A stretch of 19,682 bases of DNA from Candidatus Hydrogenedentes bacterium CG07_land_8_20_14_0_80_42_17 (lineage in GTDB: Bacteria > UBA8481): assembly GCA_002780065.1 (NCBI GenBank), contig PEWQ01000203.1:1-19682 (forward strand), written 5' to 3'. Made by a program: the position numbers and the translations under genes. This document shows, in pieces, positions 1-8,406 of this stretch (position 1 is its first letter; the number at the start of each line of letters is the position of its first letter). Below the pieces are notes generated by a model, which did no database searches, had not been told where the DNA came from, and saw nothing but the letters and a program-made list of their open reading frames with translations.

Positions 1-2272
<2,272 letters not shown>

Positions 2273-2285
2273 GGGCGAACCTATT

Positions 2286-2300
2286 GACGGTCAAACCGTT
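2286..2300 (+). terminator. Weak hairpin just after dnaK
   Basis: ACGGT-CAA-ACCGT is a perfect 5-bp stem with a 3-nt loop (2287-2299), starting 15 bases after the dnaK stop and followed by TTTCTTCC. The T-run is interrupted and the stem is short, so it is at best a weak intrinsic terminator. Its right part also belongs to a 9-nt inverted pair with CGGAAGAAA at 2442-2450 that flanks the dispersed repeat. Confidence 0.3.
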
Positions 2301-2339
2301 TCTTCCGCAGAAGACTTGAAAAGAATGGACATTTATAAA

Positions 2340-2428
2340 GAACCACGAATGGACACAAATTAACTCAAATTATTTATATATTTATTTTTTAAAATTAATT
2401 CGTGAACATTAGTGTTGATTCGTGGTTC
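2340..2428. repeat. Dispersed palindromic repeat, copy A
   Basis: An 89-bp element with near-perfect terminal inverted repeats: GAACCACGAAT (2340-2350) and ATTCGTGGTTC (2418-2428). The arms continue with imperfect pairing (ACAC-AAT blocks, then AATTA) into an AT-rich centre containing TTTTTTAAAA. The same element in opposite orientation lies at 6974-7068; shared blocks include ACACTAATGTTCAC, TAAAAAATAA and TGTGT(C/T)CATTCGTGGTT read on one strand. It encodes nothing and has no transposase. It resembles REP- or MITE-type interspersed sequences in form. An inverted pair TTTCTTCCG/CGGAAGAAA (2299-2307, 2442-2450) brackets it. Confidence 0.8.
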
Positions 2429-2497
2429 AAATACGTCAAAACGGAAGAAATACTTTTATAGCTTTCACTGTAAAATAAGGTTTTTTAAACGCAACTC

Positions 2498-2526
2498 TTG
2501 ACAGCTCATCGAAAACCTGCTATAAA
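2498..2526 (+). promoter_or_regulatory. Near-consensus sigma70 promoter of the flagellin leader
   Basis: TTGACA (2498-2503, 6/6) is followed by a 17-nt spacer and TATAAA (2521-2526, 5/6 to TATAAT). The predicted start is near 2533, giving a leader of about 238 nt before the flagellin ATG. The quality is striking for the flagellin locus, since flagellin genes normally use sigma28. I could not find a convincing sigma28 or sigma54 site closer to the gene. Confidence 0.7.
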
Positions 2527-2540
2527 GTAGATACAGATAT

Positions 2541-2569
2541 AAAACAAGGATGGGAGGTGGATTCATGGA
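2541..2569 (+). promoter_or_regulatory. GGA cluster resembling a CsrA-binding site at the small-ORF SD
   Basis: Four GGA trinucleotides fall within 22 nt (2548, 2553, 2559, 2567). The first sits in ACAAGGATG, which matches the core ACARGGAUG of the CsrA SELEX consensus at every position. The second and third overlap the strong SD GGGAGGTGG of the 18-codon ORF and the fourth overlaps its ATG. In known systems, CsrA dimers bind such GGA groups and block ribosome loading, including on flagellin mRNA in Bacillus. No csrA or fliW gene is in the window, so this is inference from sequence pattern only. Confidence 0.35.
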
Positions 2570-2621
2570 AGAATGCCGCATTCAGCGGCGAGATAAATCA
2601 CGTACAATTGTAATAACATAG
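2565..2621 (+). CDS. Candidate 18-residue small ORF in the flagellin leader
   Basis: An ATG at 2565 follows an excellent SD (GGGAGGTGG, 2552-2560) about 32 nt downstream of the predicted transcription start. The frame encodes MEECRIQRRDKSRTIVIT and stops with TAG. The peptide is hydrophilic and basic, with no membrane segment. Codons 4-9 contain a perfect GC-rich hairpin, GCCGC-ATTCA-GCGGC (2575-2589). The SD quality and position argue for real translation. It could be a leader peptide that affects the downstream flagellin, a small protein in its own right, or a fortuitous frame in a regulatory RNA. I recognise no family. Confidence 0.4.
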   Translation: MEECRIQRRDKSRTIVIT

Positions 2622-2727
2622 GCGTTTATTATTGCTTTAACTATTTTTTATTTGGCAATTTTAACGTAAAGGCAATCGACTTTTATATTCGTATCAAATT
2701 AAATTCGATGCGATAAAAAGGATTGGA

Positions 2728-2765
2728 TTCACCACACACAAAAAACAGGTGAAACCAGGGAGGGA
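2728..2765 (+). promoter_or_regulatory. Flagellin translation-initiation region with hairpin and GGA motifs
   Basis: TTCACC (2728-2733) can pair with GGTGAA (2748-2753), leaving a 14-nt loop. The flagellin SD AGGGAGGG (2757-2764) begins 4 nt after the stem. GGA motifs occur at 2720, 2725, 2759 and 2763, the last two inside the SD, which repeats the pattern seen at the small ORF. The arrangement resembles flagellin leaders where CsrA competes with ribosomes, but this has not been demonstrated here. Confidence 0.35.
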
Positions 2766-2770
2766 AAGTC

Positions 2771-3607
2771 ATGGCTATCATTACGCGGACAAATTTGGCC
2801 GCAATTTCGGCATACAATGGTCTCGTCTCTGCGACGAAACTATTCTCGGAGTCGTCACTCAGATTATCAACAGGATTAAGGATAAATAATCCTTCGGACG
2901 ATCCTGCAGGATACGTTTTTTCCGAACGCATGAAAACAAATCTTCGTTCTCTTGAGCAAGTTCAACGTTACAACCAAACATCTCGTTCGATGGTTCAAAC
3001 GGCTTCAGACGGAATAAGTTCTATCATCGATCTATTGCAGGATATGAGACAATTAGCAGTTGCATCGGCAAATTCTACTCTAACTACCGCTGACAGAACT
3101 GCAAATCAAACGCAGTTTTCGAGTCTTAGAGATCAAATAGATTCCGTTGCGAATAACACCTTTTTCAATGCGAAAAGTCTTTTAGACGGAAGTTATGGTT
3201 CAGGTACTGCAACTCTAAAATTTCAGGTCGGAGCAGATGCAAATATGACTATAACTTTAAATATTAGTTCACTCACTGCGGCGGCGATTGGAGTCTCAAC
3301 GTTGAGCGTAGACACTCAGGACAACGCAAATACCGCTCTCACAGGACTCGACTCTGCAATAGACCTAGTCACCAACGAAGCGGCGAATGTTGCGGTAGTC
3401 GACAATAGGCTCGAGAAAGCCGGGGATTTAGTCTCAAACCAAATTGAAAATTCAACAACGGCAATAAGTGGAGTAGAGGACACTGACATTGCGGAAGAGG
3501 CTATAAAGCTAGCGTTAACATCAATACTGCGTCAAACATCATCTGCCGCGTTGGCTCAAGCAAATCTTTATCCGCAAACAGTTTTATCTGCGATATTGCC
3601 CGGCTGA
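2771..3607 (+). CDS. fliC: Flagellin (flagellar filament subunit)
   Basis: Structural protein of the flagellar filament, exported through the flagellar type III apparatus and polymerised outside the cell. Residues 1-140 form the conserved N-terminal D0/D1 region: SLRLSTGLRINNPSDDPAGY (about 29-48), then repeated Q-T/A helical heptads, DLLQDMRQLAVASANSTLT, and a segment ending NTFFNAKSLLDGS. The C-terminal D1/D0 region covers the last 85 residues or so: NRLEKAGDLVSNQIENS, DTDIAEEAIKLA and SSAALAQANLYPQTVL. At 278 residues there is almost no hypervariable D2/D3 domain, so the filament should be thin and smooth. The extreme C-terminus ILPG differs from the common LLR ending. No other flagellar gene (fliD, fliS, flgL, csrA, fliW) is adjacent. 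Start choice is supported by the AGGGAGGG SD six bases upstream. Confidence 0.95.
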   Translation: MAIITRTNLAAISAYNGLVSATKLFSESSLRLSTGLRINNPSDDPAGYVFSERMKTNLRSLEQVQRYNQTSRSMVQTASDGISSIIDLLQDMRQLAVASANSTLTTADRTANQTQFSSLRDQIDSVANNTFFNAKSLLDGSYGSGTATLKFQVGADANMTITLNISSLTAAAIGVSTLSVDTQDNANTALTGLDSAIDLVTNEAANVAVVDNRLEKAGDLVSNQIENSTTAISGVEDTDIAEEAIKLALTSILRQTSSAALAQANLYPQTVLSAILPG

Positions 3608-3662
3608 TAATTTGAGCGAGAAACGTTAAACGATTTGCACAATTGCATGAAGAGGAATAATC

Positions 3663-4172
3663 ATGTATTGTAATGGCATGTCAGAGAAGCGGCGCATTGC
3701 AGTATATCCGGGTTCGTTTGATCCGCCCACGTACGGTCACGTAGATATAATCAAGCGTTCACTTCCGCTATTTGATAAAGTAATAATCGCAGTACTCGAG
3801 AACCCTTCAAAAACAACAGCGTTATTTACTCCGAATGAGCGCGTCAACATGCTTAAAGAAATACTTACCGAAACAAATGAAACTAAATTAATCACCTTCA
3901 AAGGGCTGCTAGTCGACTGCATGTCTAACTTTGGAGCGAACGTAATAATTCGAGGGCTGAGATTCGTATCTGATTTTGAATACGAGATGCAAATGGCGCT
4001 TATGAATCACTCACTCGACGCTCGAGTCGAAACTGTTTTTATGGTTGCAAGACCGGAGCGAACATTTGTTTCCTCTTCGCTTGTAAAAGAGGTAGCAAAA
4101 TTAGGAAGAGACATTTCGCCTTTTGTTCCACCTCCGGTGGCAAAGGCTTTAAAGGAGAAATTTGCAATATGA
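3663..4172 (+). CDS. coaD: Phosphopantetheine adenylyltransferase
   Basis: Transfers AMP from ATP to 4'-phosphopantetheine to make dephospho-CoA, the penultimate step of CoA synthesis, in the cytosol. The nucleotidyltransferase signature [15 protein letters not shown] (16-30) contains the catalytic His26. [21 protein letters not shown] is the substrate-binding region, and [14 protein letters not shown] is the second nucleotide motif. The 169-residue length is standard (about 160). ATG 3663 is chosen because AGAGG lies upstream. An in-frame ATG at 3678 (MSEKRR) would trim five atypical residues but has no SD. The stop overlaps the pta start as ATGA, so CoA synthesis and acetyl-CoA use are translationally coupled. 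Confidence 0.96.
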   Translation: MYCNGMSEKRRIAVYPGSFDPPTYGHVDIIKRSLPLFDKVIIAVLENPSKTTALFTPNERVNMLKEILTETNETKLITFKGLLVDCMSNFGANVIIRGLRFVSDFEYEMQMALMNHSLDARVETVFMVARPERTFVSSSLVKEVAKLGRDISPFVPPPVAKALKEKFAI

Positions 4173-5155
4173 ATGTTATAGATTCTGCTAAATCGCAAGC
4201 CAAAGATACGCGATTAGTCTTTCCCGAAGGGGACGATCCAAGAATCGCCTCTGCGGCGGCTCGGGTTTCATTCGAATCTTACGCAAAAGAAGTCTTCATT
4301 ATCGGCAAGGAATCCTCAATCCGCAAAGCAACTCCAAATTCCGATTTTTCAAAAGTAAAATTTATCGATCCTGATATTTCATCCGAAGATAAAAGTCTTA
4401 TTGATTTTATTCGTTCCACAAAAAAATATTCAAACGTAGATGAAGCCGGAGCAAAAAAGATATTGAAAGAAAGACTATTTTTAGGAGCGGCAATGGTTGC
4501 AGAGGGCAGAGCTGACGGAGCTGTTTCAGGAGCGGCTTCTACAACTGCAGATGTGCTCCGTGCAGCGCTACGGGTCATTGGGATGCAGTCCGGCATATCT
4601 ACTATTTCGTCCATATTCTTCATGACTCTTCCAGACAAAAGATGGGGCGAAGAAGGAACTATGGGATTTGCAGATTGCGGAGTAGTTCCAAATCCTTCAC
4701 CGAAACAGCTTGCCGCAATAGCAATATCTTCAGCAGATACATTTCGAAAAATACTTGGCAGAGAGCCCAGAGTCGCAATGCTTTCTTTCTCAACAAAAGG
4801 TTCCGCTCAGCATCAAGACGTAACAAAAGTAATCGAAGCCACCGAAACAATTCGCCAGATGCGTCCTGACATTCAAGTCGACGGTGAACTTCAGGCTGAT
4901 GCGGCTCTAATTCCCGGAATTGGCGAGCGCAAAGCTCCGGGGTCTTCAGTCGCGGGTCGAGCAAACATTTTGGTTTTTCCTGATCTTGACGCCGGAAATA
5001 TAGCTTACAAACTTGTGGAACGGCTCGCCGGAGCAACAGCGCTCGGTCCAATCGTACAGGGACTTTCAAAGCCGATGAGCGATCTCTCGCGAGGCTGTAG
5101 CGCAGACGATATTGTCGGGGTTGCGGCAGTGACAGCCGCTCTGGCAAGAATATGA
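4169..5155 (+). CDS. pta: Phosphate acetyltransferase
   Basis: Interconverts acetyl-CoA and phosphate with acetyl phosphate and CoA, in the cytosol. The 328-residue length fits the short single-domain Pta type (Bacillus/Methanosarcina-like), without the N-terminal regulatory DRTGG part of the E. coli enzyme. Visible family segments are [10 protein letters not shown] near the start, [19 protein letters not shown] in the middle, [26 protein letters not shown], and the C-terminal [16 protein letters not shown] and [12 protein letters not shown]. It overlaps coaD upstream by 4 bp and the next gene downstream by 4 bp (ATGA in both cases). No ackA is seen in the window, so acetate kinase must lie elsewhere if present. 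The related phosphate butyryltransferase is less likely given the [12 protein letters not shown] ending. Confidence 0.94.
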   Translation: MNVIDSAKSQAKDTRLVFPEGDDPRIASAAARVSFESYAKEVFIIGKESSIRKATPNSDFSKVKFIDPDISSEDKSLIDFIRSTKKYSNVDEAGAKKILKERLFLGAAMVAEGRADGAVSGAASTTADVLRAALRVIGMQSGISTISSIFFMTLPDKRWGEEGTMGFADCGVVPNPSPKQLAAIAISSADTFRKILGREPRVAMLSFSTKGSAQHQDVTKVIEATETIRQMRPDIQVDGELQADAALIPGIGERKAPGSSVAGRANILVFPDLDAGNIAYKLVERLAGATALGPIVQGLSKPMSDLSRGCSADDIVGVAAVTAALARI

Positions 5156-5511
5156 TATTTAAATACAAAGCGCGCGATCCAATGGGTCGCTATGTTGATG
5201 GCGAAATGGATGTTGATACTCCGGAAAGACTGAAAAGCGAACTTGAAGGAAGAGCTCTAAAAATAATTTGGTATGAGCAATCACAGTCACAGTCGAACCA
5301 AAATAATTTTCACTTTGTAAATAACACAAGCTCAACTCCGTTTCCCGAGCATTTTCAAAAGCCTCTCGAATTCGAAGATGAAAAATATGAGAAAGAAGAT
5401 GTAACCGAACAAGCTAAAGCTCAGCAAAAAAATAAAGGTTGTTCCATGAGTTTCGGAGTAATTCTATTTATCATTTATGTCATCTATCAGATAATGCAGA
5501 TGTTCAAATAA
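5152..5511 (+). CDS. Small tail-anchored protein with GspF/PilC-like N-terminal segment
   Basis: A 119-residue protein of unknown function. The first 45 or so residues ([19 protein letters not shown], then a short helix and KIIWYE) resemble the beginning of GspF/PilC inner-membrane proteins, whose N-termini read F-x-Y-x-A-x-D-x-x-G-x-x-x-x-G. The rest of the GspF fold is absent. A Ser/Gln/Asn-rich linker and an acidic stretch follow, then a single C-terminal membrane segment (about 101-117, [16 protein letters not shown]). The protein is thus probably a cytoplasmic domain held at the inner membrane by its tail. The start overlaps the pta stop (ATGA), implying coupled translation. The SPFH gene begins 15 bases downstream. 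Confidence 0.75.
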   Translation: MIFKYKARDPMGRYVDGEMDVDTPERLKSELEGRALKIIWYEQSQSQSNQNNFHFVNNTSSTPFPEHFQKPLEFEDEKYEKEDVTEQAKAQQKNKGCSMSFGVILFIIYVIYQIMQMFK

Positions 5512-5526
5512 AATAGGAGGTGCAGT

Positions 5527-6378
5527 ATGGCAAGAGTAATAGACATAGACACAAGAAATCTTGAATTGGGATCGGTAATGAAGCTCTTTCTATCTTTATT
5601 CGTTATTCTTCTTTTATTCGTAGTAAGTTGCAGTTCTTTCCATATCGTTCCCGCAGGGCATAAAGGAGTTAAATTCAATATCATTAAAGGAATTATTATG
5701 ACGTCTCTCGACGAAGGAATCGTATTCAAAGTTCCAATGGTCGAGACAATATACGACATAGATGTGAGAATAGACAAAGTCGAACCTCATTGTTCTGCGG
5801 CTTCAAAAGATATGCAGACTGTTGGGACAACTGTAGCTCTGAATTTCAGACCTGATCCAGGAAAAGTGCACGAATTATATCAATCGATAGGCATGTCATA
5901 TCGTGAGCGCATAGTGGATCCAGCAGTTCAAGAGGCAGTAAAAGCAGTCACTGCTCTTTACACAGCCGAAGAGCTGATAGCTAAACGCGAAGAGATAAAA
6001 GAGAAGATTCAATCTTCACTAACAAATAAATTAAAGCAGGAAAACATAATAGTAATAGCTTTGAACATAACCGATTTTCAGTTCTCACAATCGTTTAATT
6101 CTGCGATTGAGGAGAAGCAGAATGCCGAGCAGCATGCATTGAAGGCGAAACGCGATCTTGAGCGAATTAAGATCGAAGCTGAGCAGAGAATTACTCAGGC
6201 GAAAGCTGAAGCTGAGGCTCAGAGACTTTTGGCCGGATCGATTACACCACAAGTTATTGAACTAAGAAAAATTGACGCTATTCAGGAATCAATCCGCAAG
6301 TGGGACGGAAAGATGCCTCAGGTTTCGGGTGGAGCTCTTCCCTTCTGGGATATAATAAGAGGCACCGTTCAAAAGTGA
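5527..6378 (+). CDS. SPFH/prohibitin-family membrane protein
   Basis: Prohibitin-type scaffold, expected to form large rings on the membrane and to influence membrane proteases or local membrane order. Residues 1-18 are polar, 19-34 form one hydrophobic segment (LFLSLFVILLLFVVS), then Cys35. Residues 39-190 are the SPFH domain (IVPAGHKGVKFN at its start, NITDFQFSQSFNSAIEEKQNAEQ at its end). Residues 194-235 form the Ala/Glu/Lys-rich coiled coil that mediates oligomerisation. ATG 5527 is supported by a very strong SD, AGGAGGTG. VVSC fits a lipobox (residues 32-35), so it could alternatively be a lipoprotein, although the 18-residue polar lead is long for a signal peptide. The stop overlaps the next gene as GTGA. 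The precise function of this member is not known. Confidence 0.88.
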   Translation: MARVIDIDTRNLELGSVMKLFLSLFVILLLFVVSCSSFHIVPAGHKGVKFNIIKGIIMTSLDEGIVFKVPMVETIYDIDVRIDKVEPHCSAASKDMQTVGTTVALNFRPDPGKVHELYQSIGMSYRERIVDPAVQEAVKAVTALYTAEELIAKREEIKEKIQSSLTNKLKQENIIVIALNITDFQFSQSFNSAIEEKQNAEQHALKAKRDLERIKIEAEQRITQAKAEAEAQRLLAGSITPQVIELRKIDAIQESIRKWDGKMPQVSGGALPFWDIIRGTVQK

Positions 6379-6947
6379 GAGTAATAAATCTGTCCATAGA
6401 TCACCTCTTGGTGTTGCTCATTATTTCATGGGTATTGATTCTTATTCTGCTCATAAGCAATTTATTCACTTTATTTTTTCAGAAAAAAAAGTCGTTTAGA
6501 TATCCTATCAGACCTTTAGAGGAAGCTCATCGCGGATTGACAAGAATGGTTGAAGAAGCAGACTGGCTTGAAGGTGAAAAGTTGATTCTTGCAGTCCGGC
6601 ATGTTGCTATTGCGAAAGAGGCGATAGATCGAGCTGCAGAAGCATGCGGTAAATCCAACCTCGGAATATTCCAAACTCCAACTCCTTTGAAGCATGTGCT
6701 GGAAGAGGGCTCTGAAATTCTCGGTGGAGCTTCTTCCGTTCTCACTTTCAACTGCACTGATTGCGGCCAGCAAATGTCCGCAATGATAAACTTTCCAAAA
6801 ACCGGAGGCAGGCCGGAAAGCGATTCCTCAGTCGTCATTTCAGCCACATCCGAGTGGCGAACAACAGGCTTCACAGCATCGATTCCTTGCAAGAGATGCA
6901 AAAAACTTCTTTCAAAAAAATATCTCTACGATTCATTACCGGTGTAG
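6375..6947 (+). CDS. Membrane-anchored zinc-ribbon-like protein of unknown function
   Basis: A 190-residue protein. GTG 6375 is chosen because it overlaps the SPFH stop as GTGA; the frame is open further upstream but only inside the SPFH gene. Residues 10-36 are strongly hydrophobic (one N-terminal transmembrane helix), followed by a KKK stop-transfer. Residues 45-95 are predicted helical (LEEAHRGLTRMVEEADWLEGEK). Two CxxC pairs, Cys127/Cys130 (NCTDCGQ) and Cys172/Cys175 (PCKRCKK), are 41 residues apart and could bind one metal in a split zinc ribbon. With the N-terminal helix, the metal site would most likely face the cytoplasm. I recognise no named family. Gene coupling suggests that it works with the SPFH protein. 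Confidence 0.75.
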   Translation: MRVINLSIDHLLVLLIISWVLILILLISNLFTLFFQKKKSFRYPIRPLEEAHRGLTRMVEEADWLEGEKLILAVRHVAIAKEAIDRAAEACGKSNLGIFQTPTPLKHVLEEGSEILGGASSVLTFNCTDCGQQMSAMINFPKTGGRPESDSSVVISATSEWRTTGFTASIPCKRCKKLLSKKYLYDSLPV

Positions 6948-6973
6948 TCATCTCAACACCTTTCTATTTTTTT

Positions 6974-7068
6974 AACCGCTAACAGACACTAATGTTCACT
7001 AATAAATTTTTAAAAAATAATTTGGGTTTATTAGTGGTTTTAGTATTTATCTGTGTTCATTCGTGGTT
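6974..7068. repeat. Dispersed palindromic repeat, copy B (inverted relative to copy A)
   Basis: A 95-bp element related to 2340-2428. Its left end reads AACCGCTAACAGACACTAAT and its right end TGTGTTCATTCGTGGTT. The complement of copy A matches it in blocks: ACACTAATGTTCAC then (G/T)AAT, TAAAAAATAA, AATTTG(G/A)GTT, and the terminal CATTCGTGGTT. It lies 3' of the zinc-ribbon gene and overlaps the last nine codons or so of queG on the other strand. No coding content of its own and no transposase. Confidence 0.8.
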
Positions 7069-7837
7069 TTCTTTTTGATATTGCCAAATGAGTCGGTCTT
7101 CTGCTCGGCAGAGACTTTTTTGACCACGGACATGCAAGAAGACATTCATCGCAACCAAATATCCTGTTTCCCACAATTATTTTCTCTTCTTCTGAAAGTT
7201 CCGATTTTTTTTCGATAGTCATCCATGAAATGCATCTTCTCACATCAAGCCCGAATTCATCCAGAGCTGATGTCGGACATCGATCTATGCAAAGTCTGCA
7301 GTTTCCGCAATTCAAATTACTCTTCTTTTCATCAGCAGGCAATTCCAAATCTGTAAGAACCAATCCAAGAAGAACAAAGGGTCCAAATTTTTCAGAAACA
7401 AAAATTTTGTTTTTGCCTATAAAACCAAGACCAGCCTCTTTTGCCCACGCTTTTTCGAATATTGCAGACGTATCGACACAAGTCTTTGCTCGGCCTCCGA
7501 CAGTGTTTATCTCCTTCAACAATCCAGAGAGCATTGCAGAAATAGCAGCATGATAATCATCTCCATCTGCAAACGCCGAGTATCTCTTCTCATCTGCATT
7601 CCATTCAAGAGGATGATATGGTTTTACTGCTACAATAATTGTTCTAACCCATTCAGGCGGTGTGCCTCTGCGTTCAAAATTTCTAGCAAGCCAATTCATA
7701 TCAGCATATCTTTCTTTGCTAATCCAGTCAGCCATAAATTCGATGTCTTGATTTAAAACTCTGCTTCTTGCAAAACCAATCTCGCCAAAGCCCGCGGTAA
7801 GCCCCGCAATCACAATTCGTTCTTTAAGTTTCTCCAT
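7040..7837 (-). CDS. queG: Epoxyqueuosine reductase, C-terminally short
   Basis: Reduces epoxyqueuosine to queuosine at the wobble base of GUN-anticodon tRNAs, using cobalamin and two [4Fe-4S] clusters. ATG 7837 (MEKLKERIVIAGLTAGFGEIGFAR) is chosen because it starts where the family starts and does not overlap the divergent gene. Asp122 in CVDTSAIFEKAWAKEAGLGF is the family's proposed catalytic acid. Cluster ligands are Cys177, 180, 183 and 187 (CGNCRLCIDRC) and Cys202, 229, 232 and 236 (CDECLLACPW). The protein is 265 residues, against about 380 in E. coli. It stops soon after the second cluster, and its final residues KPRMNTDKY are encoded inside dispersed repeat B, so the C-terminal region appears to be lost or replaced. 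All visible catalytic residues remain, so activity may be retained. Confidence 0.92.
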   Translation of the reverse strand: MEKLKERIVIAGLTAGFGEIGFARSRVLNQDIEFMADWISKERYADMNWLARNFERRGTPPEWVRTIIVAVKPYHPLEWNADEKRYSAFADGDDYHAAISAMLSGLLKEINTVGGRAKTCVDTSAIFEKAWAKEAGLGFIGKNKIFVSEKFGPFVLLGLVLTDLELPADEKKSNLNCGNCRLCIDRCPTSALDEFGLDVRRCISWMTIEKKSELSEEEKIIVGNRIFGCDECLLACPWSKKSLPSRRPTHLAISKRKPRMNTDKY

Positions 7838-7871
7838 TTTCAATTCTCTCGAACTAATGTAGCCTATATCC

Positions 7872-8396
7872 ATGGACGAATTCTTCAAGGAACTTCTCAG
7901 CACTTCGAAGACTGTTCTCTTAGGAAGAACAGATATAGCTGTCGAACGTTTGATCGGACAATCTCCGCTCAAACTTCTCGCATTTGAAGCCGTAATAGGA
8001 ATAATAACCGGAATTCACATGTCAATTCAGTCAGCTTCGCCAATGAAGCTGATCGGAGTGCCTCTCTTTTTGATCTCAATAACCATATTGTGGGCATTTC
8101 TCTTTGCAATCTTCGGCGAGGTATGCCGAGATAACATGATTGAATTGTATTCTCTGTTTATAGGCTCATCTTTATTTCTCTCGCCCGTAGTAATTCCAAT
8201 ACTCGGTCCTATACTGGTGCAAGCGCTTTTTATCGGATGGCCATTTGTTCTAGCGCGATTCATCTCATGCCGAATGAAAAAATCTCCAGGTAAAATATTT
8301 ATTCAGCTCACGCTCCCGATAATTATTTTTTGGGGAGCATTAATACTAATTTTTTATGTTGCAGGTAAATTTTTGTTTAATGTTTTCTTAGCATAA
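7872..8396 (+). CDS. Yip1-like multi-pass membrane protein
   Basis: A 174-residue integral membrane protein with a short amphipathic N-terminus (MDEFFKELL) and about five hydrophobic segments near residues 34-54, 61-83, 92-112, 113-133 and 142-168. Length, N-terminal soluble helix and segment spacing match bacterial Yip1/YIP1-domain proteins, whose function in bacteria is unclear. Conserved polar positions are few, so the assignment is by architecture. The ATG lies 34 bases from the divergent queG start and has no obvious SD, so the start is less certain. The isochorismatase-family gene follows 10 bases downstream and is probably cotranscribed. Confidence 0.7.
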   Translation: MDEFFKELLSTSKTVLLGRTDIAVERLIGQSPLKLLAFEAVIGIITGIHMSIQSASPMKLIGVPLFLISITILWAFLFAIFGEVCRDNMIELYSLFIGSSLFLSPVVIPILGPILVQALFIGWPFVLARFISCRMKKSPGKIFIQLTLPIIIFWGALILIFYVAGKFLFNVFLA

Positions 8397-8406
8397 GGAG
8401 GAAAAG

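Noticed and set aside
2575-2589. Perfect GCCGC/GCGGC hairpin as a terminator upstream of flagellin
   Set aside because: No T-run follows it, and it lies inside the small ORF.
2654-2717. Possible sigma54 (TGGCA at 2653) or sigma28 (TGCGATAA at 2709) promoter close to flagellin
   Set aside because: The TGGCA lacks a TTGC partner at the right spacing, and TGCGATAA has no TAAA about 15 bases upstream. Single half-sites are expected by chance.
4659-5168. 169-codon minus-strand ORF opposite pta
   Set aside because: It lies wholly over a well-supported enzyme, is rich in Leu/Arg as expected for an antisense shadow, and matches no family.
6300-6374. Longer zinc-ribbon protein starting inside the SPFH gene
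   Set aside because: The extra residues are out-of-frame SPFH sequence; GTG 6375 overlaps the SPFH stop in the GTGA pattern and leads directly into the membrane segment.
2340-7068. Composite transposon bounded by the two inverted repeat copies
   Set aside because: The enclosed genes are core housekeeping genes with no transposase and no composition shift visible by eye, so two independent insertions of a dispersed repeat are simpler.
7838-7972. Longer QueG N-terminus on the minus strand
   Set aside because: It would overlap the divergent Yip1-like gene by about 100 bases and adds residues not seen in the family, which starts at 7837.
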